A stretch of DNA of 64,000 nucleotides from Diaporthe sp. PMI_573 (Eukaryota; Ascomycota; Sordariomycetes; Diaporthales; Diaporthaceae). Shown here one piece after another: positions 44,589 through 55,547 of this stretch. Positions within the stretch are counted from its first letter, which is position 1, and each line of letters starts with the position of its first letter. Below the pieces are notes generated by a model. The model saw nothing but the letters and a program-made list of their open reading frames with translations, had not been told where the DNA came from and made no database searches. The stretch covers positions 620,001 to 684,000 of the forward strand of contig JAJTUP010000034.1 of the NCBI GenBank assembly GCA_021399435.1, given 5' to 3'. A program made the position numbers and the translations under genes.

Positions 44589-46691
44589 ATGAATTGGCTG
44601 GTTAGTAGGATGCCATGGTAGAGATCCTTGCAAATGCTTTAGGCGGGTTGGTGGCACCTTGGAGAGACTCCGATCTCAAGGCTTGGTTCCACCTCCTGAC
44701 ATGCTGCCAACATAGACCTACACCCAGATGAGTTGACTGATGCTTCCAAATCGTCATCAAATCTTCTCGAGCACAGCTTGGATTTCCGGATCTTCAATAC
44801 ATCGTCTCAAGATCCAGTGGATTGCCCTGGGAGCGCCCCGAATATGGACTCTGGTGTGGCTCACAAACCAAGTAATGGCTCCCTCCTGATCAAGAGGAAG
44901 CCGGAGGAAGAGGTCCAATTCGTCTCTTCAAAACCAGTCAAGAAGTGCCGTGGCAGTAAAGACTTCCCAGCGGAGGCTTGCCGTGCCGTCGACCCGACCG
45001 ACACATCGAGATCAGGTCCTGCTCCTGGAGACACTCGTTCTGTCAACACTCCTAGTCATATCCTTCCGAGCCCCCCCACGAGCCAACCGCTTCATGAACT
45101 GAGCAATTTCAACCGAGGTGCTTCGTTGCCCAGCATGGAGAACTACGTGTTCCCTCCACCTCATGACGGAATCACCAGCCAGACTTCTCGAAGCTCTCCG
45201 ATGCTGTCTCCCAAACAGTTGCCGCAAGCTGCTCCTTCAAGCCAAGCTGACAACCAACTGAACCCCTCAACACCTTTGAATGCCAACGATGCTAAGCCGC
45301 TGGCTTGGTGCAATGTTTCATGGGCAACATCCGGCATGCCACCCCAGTCAACGCCTATGAATATTCGAATGACTCCCAACCAGCCGATGATGACCTCATA
45401 CGTCCAGCCATCAGCCCTTGAGCCATCTGCTGCTGTCCGTGACGAGAAGCAGCAGTCGAGGACTTCGGAGAAGTCAATAGTTTCGGCCCAGTGTCCCAAG
45501 CCAGTCACTCAGCCTCGAAAGGAGTTGGGCGCGGAGCACACCCAGAACAACCACCATCATCCTCCGGATGAAAGCCCTGAGTTGAATCAAGCCATGCAGC
45601 CCCCCAGAACACAGAAAACATGGCAGCCCGCTCAGCCCAATTCGCAGACTCCGCCAGGGCCAATGTCTCACATCCAACCGCCCGCGCAACAGCATACGAG
45701 CAACAGCAATGGCTACGGCGTGGCAACTGTCCATTCGCTCCCTCCGAAACCACCGTGTTTCGCGTGCGAGCAGATGCGGCAACAGGCTTTGCACAACAAG
45801 GCGAATGTTTGCCCTGTTATTGGGACTGCCCCCCACGCAAATCATGGCTGGCATGGCCCTGAAGTGACTCACCCTGCTCATATGCAGCCTACGCCATTCC
45901 CGGCTGCTGGTTTCGGCGTGAGTCCAAATGTGACCCAGAACCACTTACACAGGCCACAGCACCTTTACCACGGACAGGTGCCGATGGGGTACGGCTTGAC
46001 ACATGTGTCAGCTCAAGGACCGTATCCAACTCCGGTGCAGAGGGCGTTCCCGGTACCGGACATGAGTGCGATCGAGTCTGCTCCAGGGGTGCCTGCTCAC
46101 AGGTTCAACGCCAACCCACAGCTGAACGTGTCCCCGGGGTCGTCCACCATGTCCCATACAGAGCGTACCCAGTACACACAGACCCAAAATGCGTCGTCCC
46201 AGCCACTGACAACGCAGCCAAGCTCGAGAACGGCCCCTTCTCCCACTCCAGCGGCAAGCCCTACACCTCGGCCGCCGAGCCCTTCGCCATCGGAGAAGCA
46301 CTCGCCGAATCTCATCGTCGACATCGCCGAGACGTGCGAGGCGCTATTCCCGTGGGACGAGGTCGCCGAGAGACACAATGTGCCCCGCCAGAAGGTCGCC
46401 GACACGTTCGCGGCCATCATCCAGCTGCCTTTGATCCGGTGTACGACGGACAAGAAGCGACATGGGAGACTGGCGACAAACAGGCTGAAGGATTATACCA
46501 GGGGCAAGAATGCCATGCACATGGCTTCCCCTGCGTCCCCGGCGACACCAACGGCTTCCACCAACAAGTCGGATTCCAACGAGAACCAAGACGACAGGCC
46601 AGTTCTTCCCGGCGTTGTGGAGTTGGCCAACTCGATGGCGCCGGTTACGTTTCCTCCGACTCTCACACAAACATACCCAGGGACGTGGTGA
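44589..46691 (+). CDS. unrecognised fungal protein: disordered with one folded C-terminal module
   Basis: The main exon is open from 44716 to 46691. It is preceded by an acceptor (CAACATAG, 44715), so the start is probably on an earlier exon. An ATG at 44589 with a GTAGGA donor at 44605 would give MNWLV-NLHPDELTDASKSS (664 residues), but this is a guess. The first in-frame ATG inside the main exon is at 44844. Residues up to about 520 are Pro/Ser/Gln/His-rich. A short segment CFACEQMRQQALHNKANVCP contains two CysxxCys-like spaced cysteines. Near the C-terminus one ordered block stands out: LIVDIAETCEALFPWDEVAE, then RHNVPRQKVADTFAAIIQLP and a basic KKRHGRLATNRLKDYTRGK. It looks like a helix-turn-helix-type or small helical domain followed by a basic patch, perhaps nucleic-acid binding. 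I do not know the family and assign no function. Confidence 0.65.
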
Positions 46692-46746
46692 GAGCAGCCT
46701 CTTCTCCCAGCAGCCCCCACCGCAGTAAAGACAACGGGCGAAAGCC

Positions 46747-47157
46747 TCACTTGCTCAACAACAGGTCCCAGTCAACAGACCTCCCAAGATTCTCCTCAAC
46801 AAACTGCTCGTACATACCCGGAAAGCGCACGGGGACGGTCGGGTCCAAGCCGCGCACCCTGGTCCGGCCGAGGTCCTGCATCTGCCGGGATTGCCTGTCG
46901 CGCAGTCGCCTCTCGAGGGTCGTGGCGTCCTGTGCGCGGCCCTCGAGCACCGCAGCGCGGAGCCGCGCCGTCAGCCGGTCCCGCTCGGCGCCGTACCGCA
47001 GCAGGATCTGTGACCTGTTGAACTCCGGGTCGCACTGGGCGCACGTGCAGGCCAGGGAGTTGCGCCTGTCCGGCAGGACGCATTTCCTCGGGCACCGGGA
47101 GGTCCAGTGCACGAGGTAATGGCCGCACATCATTTTGTAAGCCAGGCCGGTGCACAT
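46747..47157 (-). CDS. small Cys-rich protein, function unknown
   Basis: 136 residues from ATG at 47157, single exon. The N-terminal 45 residues have MCxG, CGHYLVHW, CPRKC and CTCAQCD, a Cys/His pattern (Cys2, 11, 22, 26, 37, 39, 42 plus His13) that could bind one or two zinc ions. The rest is charged and helical (RLTARLRAAVLEGRAQDATT). No signal peptide is seen, so secretion is unlikely. The stop lies only 55 bases from the stop of the converging gene at 46691. A TTTTC microsatellite lies just upstream of the start. Similar small Cys/His-rich proteins are common as uncharacterised entries in Sordariomycetes; I recognise no named family. Confidence 0.6.
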   Translation of the reverse strand: MCTGLAYKMMCGHYLVHWTSRCPRKCVLPDRRNSLACTCAQCDPEFNRSQILLRYGAERDRLTARLRAAVLEGRAQDATTLERRLRDRQSRQMQDLGRTRVRGLDPTVPVRFPGMYEQFVEENLGRSVDWDLLLSK

Positions 47158-48245
47158 TCTTGGATTTCTTTTCTTTTCTTTTCTTTTCTTCTTCCTTTTT
47201 GGGGACGGTGGTTTGATGCTGTTGGTGCTATCTCGCAGTGTTGGTGACCTTGGTGGCCTGTGTATCTCGCAGATTCTCGCGGCTCGGCCAAGGTGAACAT
47301 TTCATACTGGTCATGTCGTCGGTCATAGGAGTTTGGTCATTTCTGAGTGAGCGCTGTTTGCTAGTCGTGATGACAGCACCGCAAGTTGAGATGGGTAGGC
47401 AGCGTATTACGGAGGTCGGTCAAAAAGTGACAAAGAAATCAACGGGTTTGTGAAAGAGTGACCGTTGTTTGTCTCGGCCCTGCCCGAACCTGGCTGATTG
47501 TTCCCTGAGACATGTCCACAAGAGATGTCTCTGTCACATCCAGCTGGGCCGAAAGAAATGTGGACGGGGAGGAGCTGAGAAGTTAGGTACTTGCTCCCTT
47601 AATAATCTGCCTGATCCCGTGCGCCTGAGGGTAGTGCCAACGATGGATCTTTTTAAGTCACACTAGCATCATCACAATCTCTAAAGGCCGGATATCCCTG
47701 GCGAGAAGGGTGGTTGGTTTCGGACCGTCATCGCTGCGGTGGTTGATGTTACTTCCTGGCGGCGTCGGTTGAGTCTCGGGACGCCGTTGTGGGCTAAGCA
47801 CGTTGGACGTCCGGGAACAATCGTCGTCTTCAGGTGGAGTTTCCTCGGTAGCGCAGCGCCTAAGTCGTTTTAGTGTTGTCGTGCTTCGAGGTCTCATCTA
47901 GTTAGTCTTAGTGCTCTGTCACATTGCTTTTTCTCCCTAATGCTACTTGGGCAGCAAGAGCCGCGCTCCATCCCAGGACTACCTGGTTCGGCTGGTGTTG
48001 CCAAGCAGGCGAATCGCTTCCAAGGATTCCGCCTTCGGGAGTCGTCATCGTCCATCAGAAGACGTCCGACTGAATAAGTCTGCTGCATCCCAAGAAATTC
48101 ACGCGTGCAGAATTGACTTTTCGAGTTCGAGTCAAGATAAAATTCAAGGATTGCTTCTTCTCACTGCATGTAATTAGTCGTGTATGTCTGGACATTGTTG
48201 TATATACGTTTCTTAGCGCTTCCGAGCTTGGCCGCCGGAGCCACT
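47158..48245. other. intergenic between two minus-strand genes
   Basis: 1088 bases. A (TTTTC)n tract lies at 47166-47190 next to the start of the small gene. Short open frames on both strands are not convincing. The part near 48245 should hold the 3' UTR of the membrane-protein gene. Confidence 0.55.
47166..47190 (+). repeat. (TTTTC)n microsatellite
   Basis: About five units of TTTTC directly upstream of the small minus-strand gene. On the coding strand this is a GAAAA tract within about 35 bases of the start codon. Confidence 0.8.
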
Positions 48246-50092
48246 TCATCTGTGTGGCCTAATTGACAGAATTGGAAACTCGTCATCTTGGCCCTTTCCA
48301 GCGAAGCTCACGGAACTGACACCTGGTGAGCGGCTGTTTAGACCCGACTCTCCACCATCGAGTTCGAAGAATTCCGATTGACCGGGGGTGTCGGGGATCG
48401 GATATCGAGCTGGTATCGCGACGACGGGTGGGCTCCTCAGCGTTTTTCTCCAACGTCTCCGTATGCTCCTCGGTATCAATTTCCGGTAGAAATAATCTCG
48501 AAACGACTTCGTTGTGCCGAAGACTATAAAAGCGAGGAGACTTGCGGACACGCCGGGCAGGAAAGTTAAGATGTCGCCAATCGCGCGTCGATAGCTTAAA
48601 TCGACAACAGAGCCTTGTGAATCTTTACCGTTATCTCTGGCAAAGTTGATTTCGTTTGAGATAATTACCAGCTGGAACGCTCTGTGAATATGTCGTCAGC
48701 GTTGCAAAGATCAGGAGGGCGAACCAATGCATTTGAGACTCACGATATACCCGCGAAAGCAAGAGTGAAGCGGGTAACCAGCCAACTGTCATAAATGCTC
48801 TTTTGTTGCAGTGGGACACCGCCTGCGCTGCTTGCAAGACTTCCGGCAGCCGTATTTTGAGTGGTTGCGGCGTGGGTTCCAGCAGCAGTCGAACGGTCGG
48901 CGTACCCAACATGCTATTTGGACTGCATTAGTCAAGAATGTTTTGACCGCTCCGGGACCATATTGGCACGTACCCAGGACATCACAGCTCGTGTTGCAAC
49001 GTATCTTGCGAGGATAGCCATGAGGAGTATTGTGCCGAGCGCAAGGCTGACTCCCACTTCGTTGAATTATCAGCAGCCGTACAGAGCTCGCAGAGATCGT
49101 CCTATTGGGTTGGACTTACTGATCATGTTCGCAAGAAAATAGAACCCAGTGGTTGAGGTCTGTACAACATCGGTGCGCATCAAGCTCACTTGTATGATGG
49201 GAAGAATAACTGCCGTAGTTTTGGCCGCATAGCTTCCGTATCGAGTTGCTGATCCCGTTGCTTTCAAATGGTAGATAGAGTAAGCCAGCTCTGTACACCT
49301 ACGTTCAAGTCAGACAACGTACGGGCCAAGGTAGTCCGCGTAGACTGAAGCTTACCATGAGACGACGAGAATCGATTCAACATTGTAGCAGTAAAATTCT
49401 GGACTTGGTCAGCAAGTCAAAATGGTCGGATCTAGAGTTCCAGGACAACTGACGAATATAGAACAAGACAAGATCAATGCCTACTGAGGCTCCAGCCACA
49501 GAAAGCTCAGGATTGCCGGCGCGTGTGCTCACATAATCAAACTGGTCAAGCTTGATCGAAGTCCATCGGAGGTATGTGTGCAGCTGTTGTGCCTTCGGGT
49601 CTGTCAGTTGAAAGTTCTTGCAGAAGATCAAGATGAGTTGTAGAAGTAGATGCCTCGTTCTACGCCCCTGAGATCCAGACAGCTGCCCTTCAAGGTCTCA
49701 AGGGCCAAATGAAGCCACGGAAAATACTAACCATGGAAGTTATAGTGCTTAGAGATGTGAAGAAGGCAAAGAATGCCACATCTGAGAATGTCTCTGTCAG
49801 CTCAGGGTGCAGACGAGAGTTTAGGAAAGACTTACAACTCTTCCACTCCCGATGGGCAGTCGTCACCCACAGCAGGGCACAACTCAACATCAAGCATATG
49901 GAGCTGTAGATGGACACACCGACCGCTGGCCCGACAGCTTCAGAAGGCAGCTCCTGACCAACTGAATAATTCTTTCGTCAGCAAACCTGTCAAATAGTCT
50001 GTCGCAGAAGTGCGCGTGGAGATCTTTTCGCCTAATCAGACGAGTGCGACTCGTGTGAATATCCTGTGAGAAAGAAACCTACTGCCGGACAT
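48246..50092 (-). CDS. multi-pass integral membrane protein, nine exons, function unknown
   Basis: Rebuilt as complement(join(48246..48681, 48744..48913, 48974..49056, 49120..49298, 49356..49398, 49454..49667, 49732..49781, 49836..49961, 50083..50092)), 436 residues. All eight introns are GT-AG and every junction keeps frame. The start MSG-IGQELPSEAVGP relies on a ten-base first exon and is least sure. Hydrophobic segments: SIYSSICLMLSCALLWV; VAFFAFFTSLSTITSM; a block around LLLQLILIF; VGIDLVLFYIQFYCYN; VESILVVSW and following; TTAVILPIIQVSL; FYFLANMIMGVSLALGTILL; LVTRFTLAFAGISAFQLVII; and ILTFLPGVSASLLAFIVFG. A basic-acidic cytosolic-type tail of about 95 residues closes the protein. The plan, about seven to nine helices with a charged tail, recalls fungal integral membrane or receptor-like proteins, but I see no diagnostic GPCR, CFEM or transporter motif. 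No function is claimed. Confidence 0.75.
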
Positions 50093-52102
50093 CACCGCGA
50101 TGTAGTCATGGGGCTCTGTGCCTGCTCAGGCAGGGTTCTAGCCAATGTGGGTCGATGCAAGGACGACAGAAGGAAAGAATGCGAAAGTGGCTGGGGGTAG
50201 CATTAAGAAGCGAGTGAATCCAGGCAAAGAGGAAGGGAAAGGAGTGACGTTGTTATCTACTTGTTTTACAAGCAGCAGGGAGCGATTGTGACAAAACAAG
50301 GAAAGAAGGAAGTGAGAAGAAAAGAATGAACTTGTTGAGAGACCCTAAACAATACCACATCGTGCCTGGGATGGCATTTAGAGAGCTGGCAGCGAGTCCC
50401 GAAATGGTCGTGAAGGGTACGCCTCAGGGGTCGGGCACCGGGGTGTCGTCTGCTCGACGAAACACCAGGGATGAGGTGCCGTTTGACATGGACCACGGTT
50501 CCAAATGGAGGGAGCAGTCGAGGACGGATGGGTCATGGTGGGAAATCGGTTTCAGCTGCCCAGCCTGCCAGCCCAAGACTGAGCAATACCGAGTAGACGA
50601 TGCCAGCTTCGTCGGAGAATCCGAGTCTGATGATCGACACGAGAATATCTGTTGCACGTTATGCCGTCGGCGAAGCACCCGAGGCCGCCTGTCTACCTCA
50701 GAGATCTGGCCTGTCTGGGGCACCTCTGCTCGACGACCAGAGTGCCCGTCTGTCACGATACTGTCGAGTGGACATGCTGTGCCCGCGACTCCGCGGTTCC
50801 GGGTGGCTGGATGCAAGACCCATCCCATGGACAATCTATTTCAGCACACGGAGGGGAAATCTTGCTAGGGATACCCAGCAAAGAGGGAGCTGGGCCTTGG
50901 GATACGACGGTGATTGCTCGCAGCTCTGGCGGGTTGCGACGGTAGATCTCAATGCAATCTCTGGACAAGCATCCGTACCGAAAAAGAGAAGAACTGTCGA
51001 AGGTCTGTTCTCCATGTCAGATGGGATGCAGGTGATGCGACTAATGCGACTAAAATGTGACTGATGTTCCTGGAGTTCCTGTGAGCGAGGGGCCAAGATG
51101 CCTCGGCGTCCGAGGGCCTTGGTGCGGCAGTTGAGAGAGGTGCCTAGGTAGATCGGCTGACCCTGCCGCTCCTGGGGTGGCAGGCTCCGCAAGGACCCCA
51201 GCACTTCGGGCCCAGCTCCGAGGCCACGGTCTCGGCTAAGGGATGGCGAAGCTGGGGGGAGTCATCCGAATGGTCAGGGCGTGTCGAGTACCTAAAAGGA
51301 CAGAGGGAGGGTGGAGCTCCCCGACCATGTGGCCGAAGCCACCTCGTCCGGTAATTAAACGTTCAGAATAAAACCAGCAGAACTTATTAGGACGACGGCT
51401 GATGAAGCTTGACAACATGTCTAAATATGACGGACCCAATCTGCCCTCCCAGTGGGGCCGCCTGCCACACGCCAGTACACGTATAGGACCACCCTGGTGG
51501 AAATGCCCGAAGCGCAAACCTTGTTACGCAATCGTTCCACAATGTCTTTATTTACGAAGGCGACTCCTCGAGACATCCGTGTCCCTTTTCTTTTTGGTAT
51601 GATTTTAAGTGCCAGGCACTCTTTTCAAGACCCTGTGAATTGGATTGTTCGAGATTGATCATTGTGTGATGTTTGTCCGCGCGCGTCCGATTTGATCGCC
51701 GCTGGGTTGGGCCGATCTTGGATGCCGGGGTGGATTGGGTTCTGCTCGATGCAGCCCTGCGGCTGGGTCCTGCCGCTAATCCTGCCAGTACAGTAGAGAG
51801 GAGCCCCACTGGGCGGCTGCCACACTGTGCCCATTAATGCTGCCGTTCTATTGAACTTTGCCGGCACACCGAGACGCGACGCGTCTGAGCAGTGAACTGA
51901 TAGCTGCAAGTGTCAAATCCCACACAACTCCACCATTCTTTGTTTGTAATCATGTGTCTCGACATTCTTATGTTCGACTGCTAAACTGTCGCCTATCAGC
52001 ATTTTTCCACGGAGCAATCCTGCATTCTCTACAGGCTTGCTTCGCGAGCGTTCCTGCCACCCCTCACCAAATCTCATCCATCCACTGCATCTTCTGATCA
52101 CA
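50093..52102. other. 2 kb intergenic stretch with divergent promoters
   Basis: Lies between the membrane-protein gene and NSE1. A 180-codon ATG frame at 50326-50868 (plus) has two CxxC pairs but overlaps a 136-codon frame on the other strand and a 154-codon frame on the same strand, so it is probably chance. A near-palindrome TGCCTAGGTA lies at 51141-51150. No RNA gene was recognised. Confidence 0.5.
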
Positions 52103-53095
52103 ATGGTGGAATGGGAGCCAGTGCTGCCCATTGGCTGGGACCACAGAAACAGAGCCTTCTTGCAGGCCTTGACGGGCCGCGGCTTCATAACACTCGGAGA
52201 GGGAAAGTCGATCATTGCCGCGATCCTGTCAGCAGAAGACGACTCGGCTCGTAGGATAACCTCTGATTCGATCAACGACAATACATTCAGGCAGTATATC
52301 AGCAAAGCACGCGAGGCCGTGGCATCGCTGGACTACGATATCCGTAACTCGTATCATCAGATCAGCCGAGAGCAAATATGGGCCCTCATCAACGCCCACA
52401 GCGACCCCAGCACCCAAATGGCGACCTCGCGGACTCCCGACGAGATCTCGTTTATTAAGAGAGTGCTTGATGCCATGTTCGAGACCTACAACACCCCCAG
52501 ACAGGAGGTCATGGCGGTCACGGCGGCGCAGGCCAGGAAAGTCGCCCGGCCAGCCGCGCCGGTCCAGGACGGCGACGCCGATAGGGAGGAGCCTGCACAA
52601 CGGACCGCAGACAGAGCACTAAAGCACAGCGAGATCGAGAGGCTGCTGCCCAGTCTGGTCGCCGAGGGCTGGTTCGAGGAAAGCGACGAAGGGTTCTACA
52701 GCCTGAGCCCGCGCTCGCTCATGGAGCTCAAGACGTGGCTGGTGGCAGCCTACAACGACCCTGACGTCGGCCCCGACTCCTGGCAGCGCATCAAATTCTG
52801 CGAGGCGTGCAAGGAGATCGTGACGATCGGACAGAGATGCCCTGGGCGAGACTGCAACACACGGATTCATGACATCTGCACGGAGGCCTACTGGCGTACG
52901 CGTAGGGGCGGCCGGACTTGTCCCCGTTGCGAGACGGAATGGACGGGTAAGAACTACGTTGGCGAGAGGGCCGTCACAGAAACAGCTGCGGCGCACCGCC
53001 AAGTCGGCCGGAACAGAAGGAGCAATGGGAACGCATCGATGGTGAACTATGAGGCAGACGAGGAGGTCGACAACGAAGACGATGGCGGAGAGTGA
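52103..53095 (+). CDS. NSE1: Nse1, RING subunit of the Smc5/6 complex
   Basis: Single exon, 330 residues from the ATG at 52103 (MVEWEPVLPIGWDHRNRAFL). Two winged-helix segments come first (RAFLQALTGRGFITLGEG; ISFIKRVLDAMFETYNTPRQ and LKHSEIERLLPSLVAEGWFE). The C-terminal Nse1 RING-like domain follows at about residues 232-280: FCEACKEIVTIGQRCPGRDC, then RIHDICTEAYW and RTCPRCETEW. The ligands fit the C4HC3 arrangement typical of Nse1. The basic-acidic tail is disordered. With the MAGE protein Nse3 and kleisin Nse4 it forms the arm subcomplex of Smc5/6, needed in DNA repair and replication-fork handling. A frame extension to 52037 lacks an ATG. Confidence 0.93.
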   Translation: MVEWEPVLPIGWDHRNRAFLQALTGRGFITLGEGKSIIAAILSAEDDSARRITSDSINDNTFRQYISKAREAVASLDYDIRNSYHQISREQIWALINAHSDPSTQMATSRTPDEISFIKRVLDAMFETYNTPRQEVMAVTAAQARKVARPAAPVQDGDADREEPAQRTADRALKHSEIERLLPSLVAEGWFEESDEGFYSLSPRSLMELKTWLVAAYNDPDVGPDSWQRIKFCEACKEIVTIGQRCPGRDCNTRIHDICTEAYWRTRRGGRTCPRCETEWTGKNYVGERAVTETAAAHRQVGRNRRSNGNASMVNYEADEEVDNEDDGGE

Positions 53096-53893
53096 TGGGA
53101 AGTGAGCAACAGACATGCCAGGCTTCTATTGTTGGTGACAAGAAGAGAGGGGGAGGCTACAAGGCGGCGTCGTACAAACGCTCCTTGATGTAAAAAGGCG
53201 GGCTTTGGGGCTCAGGCTCGGAAGAACGAGAACACTCGATGCAGATCACATGCGAAAGATGGGAAGCCTTATGCTGGGCCAAGGGCTGTTCGCAGAGGAT
53301 ACTTCTGATACTTTGGGCAGTGCTCTTATCGAGCCTCCAGTCACACGTCCTGGTATTGTTTGGCTCATGCAGAAGCGAATTATTCTACGATACCCAGCCA
53401 CAAGAAGATGGCAATGATATGAAACGAGCGGCTAAGTCGCATACCTACTCTCCAACTGTTGCGTGCGTAACCCTTGCAGTGTGACGTCACCCCACCCTGA
53501 TGCCTCTCCTGTCACGGCTGGGCCAAGGCAGGCCCCGTGGCCCCCAAGGGCAGGCCCCTTGAATTCTGGACAACCATTTGGCGGGGTGGCAGAGTCTCTG
53601 TGACAAGGGAGCTCCGATTATTGACGGCTGGACGGCTCGAGAAGCTTGGTACGGTGGCTGTGTGCTCTGCAGCTAAACGGGCGGCCTCGACAAAGCCTCG
53701 CCACACAACCATCATGTGCAACACAGGATGACATCTCTACTGCGCTGGCTAACACAGTGCCTAACCTAGCTCGATCAAAGAAAAAGGCAAACCTTGGTCG
53801 CAGCCACTTTCCCAGCCTTTTCTGACTTTCTCCCCTCATCCACTCCTGACACATCTCAACTTGTTCTATTGCCCACCGGGGCAACAACCCAAG
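53096..53893. other. intergenic between NSE1 and the membrane-anchored protein gene
   Basis: 798 bases. No conserved ORF; the last 150 bases are pyrimidine-rich (CTTTTTCTT-like on one strand) as often seen in fungal promoters and leaders. Confidence 0.55.
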
Positions 53894-55217
53894 ATGCTTG
53901 AATACATTGCATACCGCAAGTTCAAGAAGAACAGGGACCGAAAGGTCGAGGAGAGGGCCAAGCTCCAAGAAGAGGCAGAAGCAGCCCGGGCACGATCTAA
54001 GTCTCCAACAGGCAGCTCCCTGGGGCCAGGCCCTGTCCTGACGGACGACGAGCAGCTCTTCTTTGAGAGGCTCACATCTGAGGATGGCTTCTCCGACGAG
54101 AATGGAAAGCGACCGCCCCTACCGCCCAGGATGAAGACACCTGATATATCATGGGACAGCGATACCGACAGCTACGTCCGAAACGAGGATGTCGGGGCCA
54201 AAGAAAAGGGCAAAGGCAAGCAGAAGCCCGGCGACGGCAAGAAAGGCGATAGCAAACAGCAGCCCTCGCGCTTCTCTTTCTTCACGCGCAAGACCGGCAA
54301 GAATGACCTCCAACCCACCAGCCTCGCGGTCCCGCAAGCCGAAGAGGAGCGCGAGAAGGACGACATCAACAAGGTCCTGGACGACCTGAACCTGTCCGCG
54401 CGCAACAACAAGACCTTCAGCCTGTCCAAGGAGTCCGCCGAGATGGTGGGCATGTTCACGATCGTCCTGAAGGACCTGGTCAACGGCGTCCCCACCGCCA
54501 CCAACGACCTCAAGAAGCTCTTTGACGACCACGACGGCACGCTGGCCAAGAACTACGAGAAGCTGCCCAAGAGCATGCAGAAGATGGTCACCACCCTGCC
54601 CAACAAGGTCACGGGCGCCCTCGCGCCAGAGCTCCTCGCCGTGGCTGCCGAGTCGCAGGGGCTGAAGGACGACGGCGCCCCTAAGGGCGGCATCAAGGAC
54701 CAGGCCATGAAACTCATAGTGCCCAAGAACCTCTCAGAACTCGTAACGAAGCCTAGCGCCATCGTTGGTCAGTGTCACTTTTCTCTTGCAACGGATCCCC
54801 GACTTTGATGTTTTGGAACGTTCTAGAATGCAACACTTTAGGATCCATAGCAGGACTAACGTCACCATTTAGGTATGCTGAAGGCCATAATGAACTTTCT
54901 TAAATTGCGGTGGCCGGCCTTCATTGGCACAAACGCCATCTGGAGCATCGCGCTCTTCCGTGAGTAACCCTCTCTCCTCATCTTTCACATGTGCCTTGGT
55001 GCTGACATCTGCCCTCACAGTACTCATGTTTGTGCTATGGTACTGCCACAAGCGCGGTCGCGAGGTCCGCCTCGAGCGGGAGAAGTCCGCCGGTGCCGTC
55101 GAGGCGGGCAGCCGCATCGAGGAGCTCTCTGATGACGACTCTGTCGTCGAGTCGCGGAGCGGGCGTGCGTCGCCGAAGCGCATCGAGAGCTCAGGGGCGA
55201 GCTCGCGTAGGAGGTAG
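53894..55217 (+). CDS. conserved fungal membrane-anchored protein (annotated elsewhere as ring-like)
   Basis: Structure is join(53894..54767, 54873..54959, 55021..55217), 385 residues. The start MLEYIAYRKFKKNRDRKVEE is basic and helical. Residues 30-150 are charged and disordered. A more ordered helical block follows (KDDINKVLDDLNLSARNNKT; MVGMFTIVLKDLVNGVPTAT; SMQKMVTTLPNKVTGALAPE). After the 105-base and 61-base introns comes WPAFIGTNAIWSIALF-LLMFVLWYCHKRGREVR, one transmembrane helix followed by a short Ser/Arg-rich tail. Proteins of this layout are widespread in Pezizomycotina and often called ring-like domain proteins; I see no RING cysteines. Topology (cytosolic N-terminal bulk, C-terminal anchor) is inferred. 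No function is assigned. Confidence 0.8.
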
Positions 55218-55547
55218 AGAGCTAGGCGGCTCCGGGTAATCGGTTTCGATGTCGTAACGATTAATGATGAGGGGGATTATGCAACGCGCGGCACGATCGC
55301 AGGCTTGGTGATTACAGAGATTTGGATTTTTTTTTTGGATTTTTTTTGGATTTTTTTTTTTTTTGAAAAAAGGGAATGGCGTTGGATGGTCGCTGGAAAG
55401 AATGGTGTTTATCGAGATACCCTATCGAGAAAGGGGTACATACGCGCTCACGAAAGACGTAATGATCACCGTTCATAGTCATGTTTGCTTTCCTATGTCA
55501 ATAAATCCTGGGTATCATGAATGCTCTCTGTCCCAAAGTGAACCAGC
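55218..55547. other. convergent 3' region with three T runs and an AATAAA
   Basis: 330 bases between convergent genes. Three runs of T separated by GGA lie at 55327-55364. AATAAA lies at 55500-55505 on the plus strand, 280 bases past the stop of the upstream gene, so it is a possible poly(A) signal. Confidence 0.6.
55327..55364 (+). repeat. GGA(T)n triplicate, T-rich low-complexity tract
   Basis: GGATTTT-type units repeated three times with T runs of about 10, 8 and 15. It lies in the 3' flank of the membrane-anchored protein gene. Confidence 0.8.

Noticed and set aside
49782..49835. Reading the membrane-protein intron 2 as coding
   Set aside because: It is in frame and stop-free, but it inserts a polar SCKSFLNSRLHPELTETF-like segment between hydrophobic stretches, while GTAAGT, a CTGAC branch and TCAG support splicing.
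50326..50868. 180-codon plus-strand frame with CPAC and CCTLC pairs
   Set aside because: It overlaps similarly long frames in other phases and on the other strand, has no recognisable domain, and the CxxC pairs are isolated.
52037..52102. Longer start for Nse1
   Set aside because: The upstream extension begins with TTG. The ATG at 52103 fits the family start.
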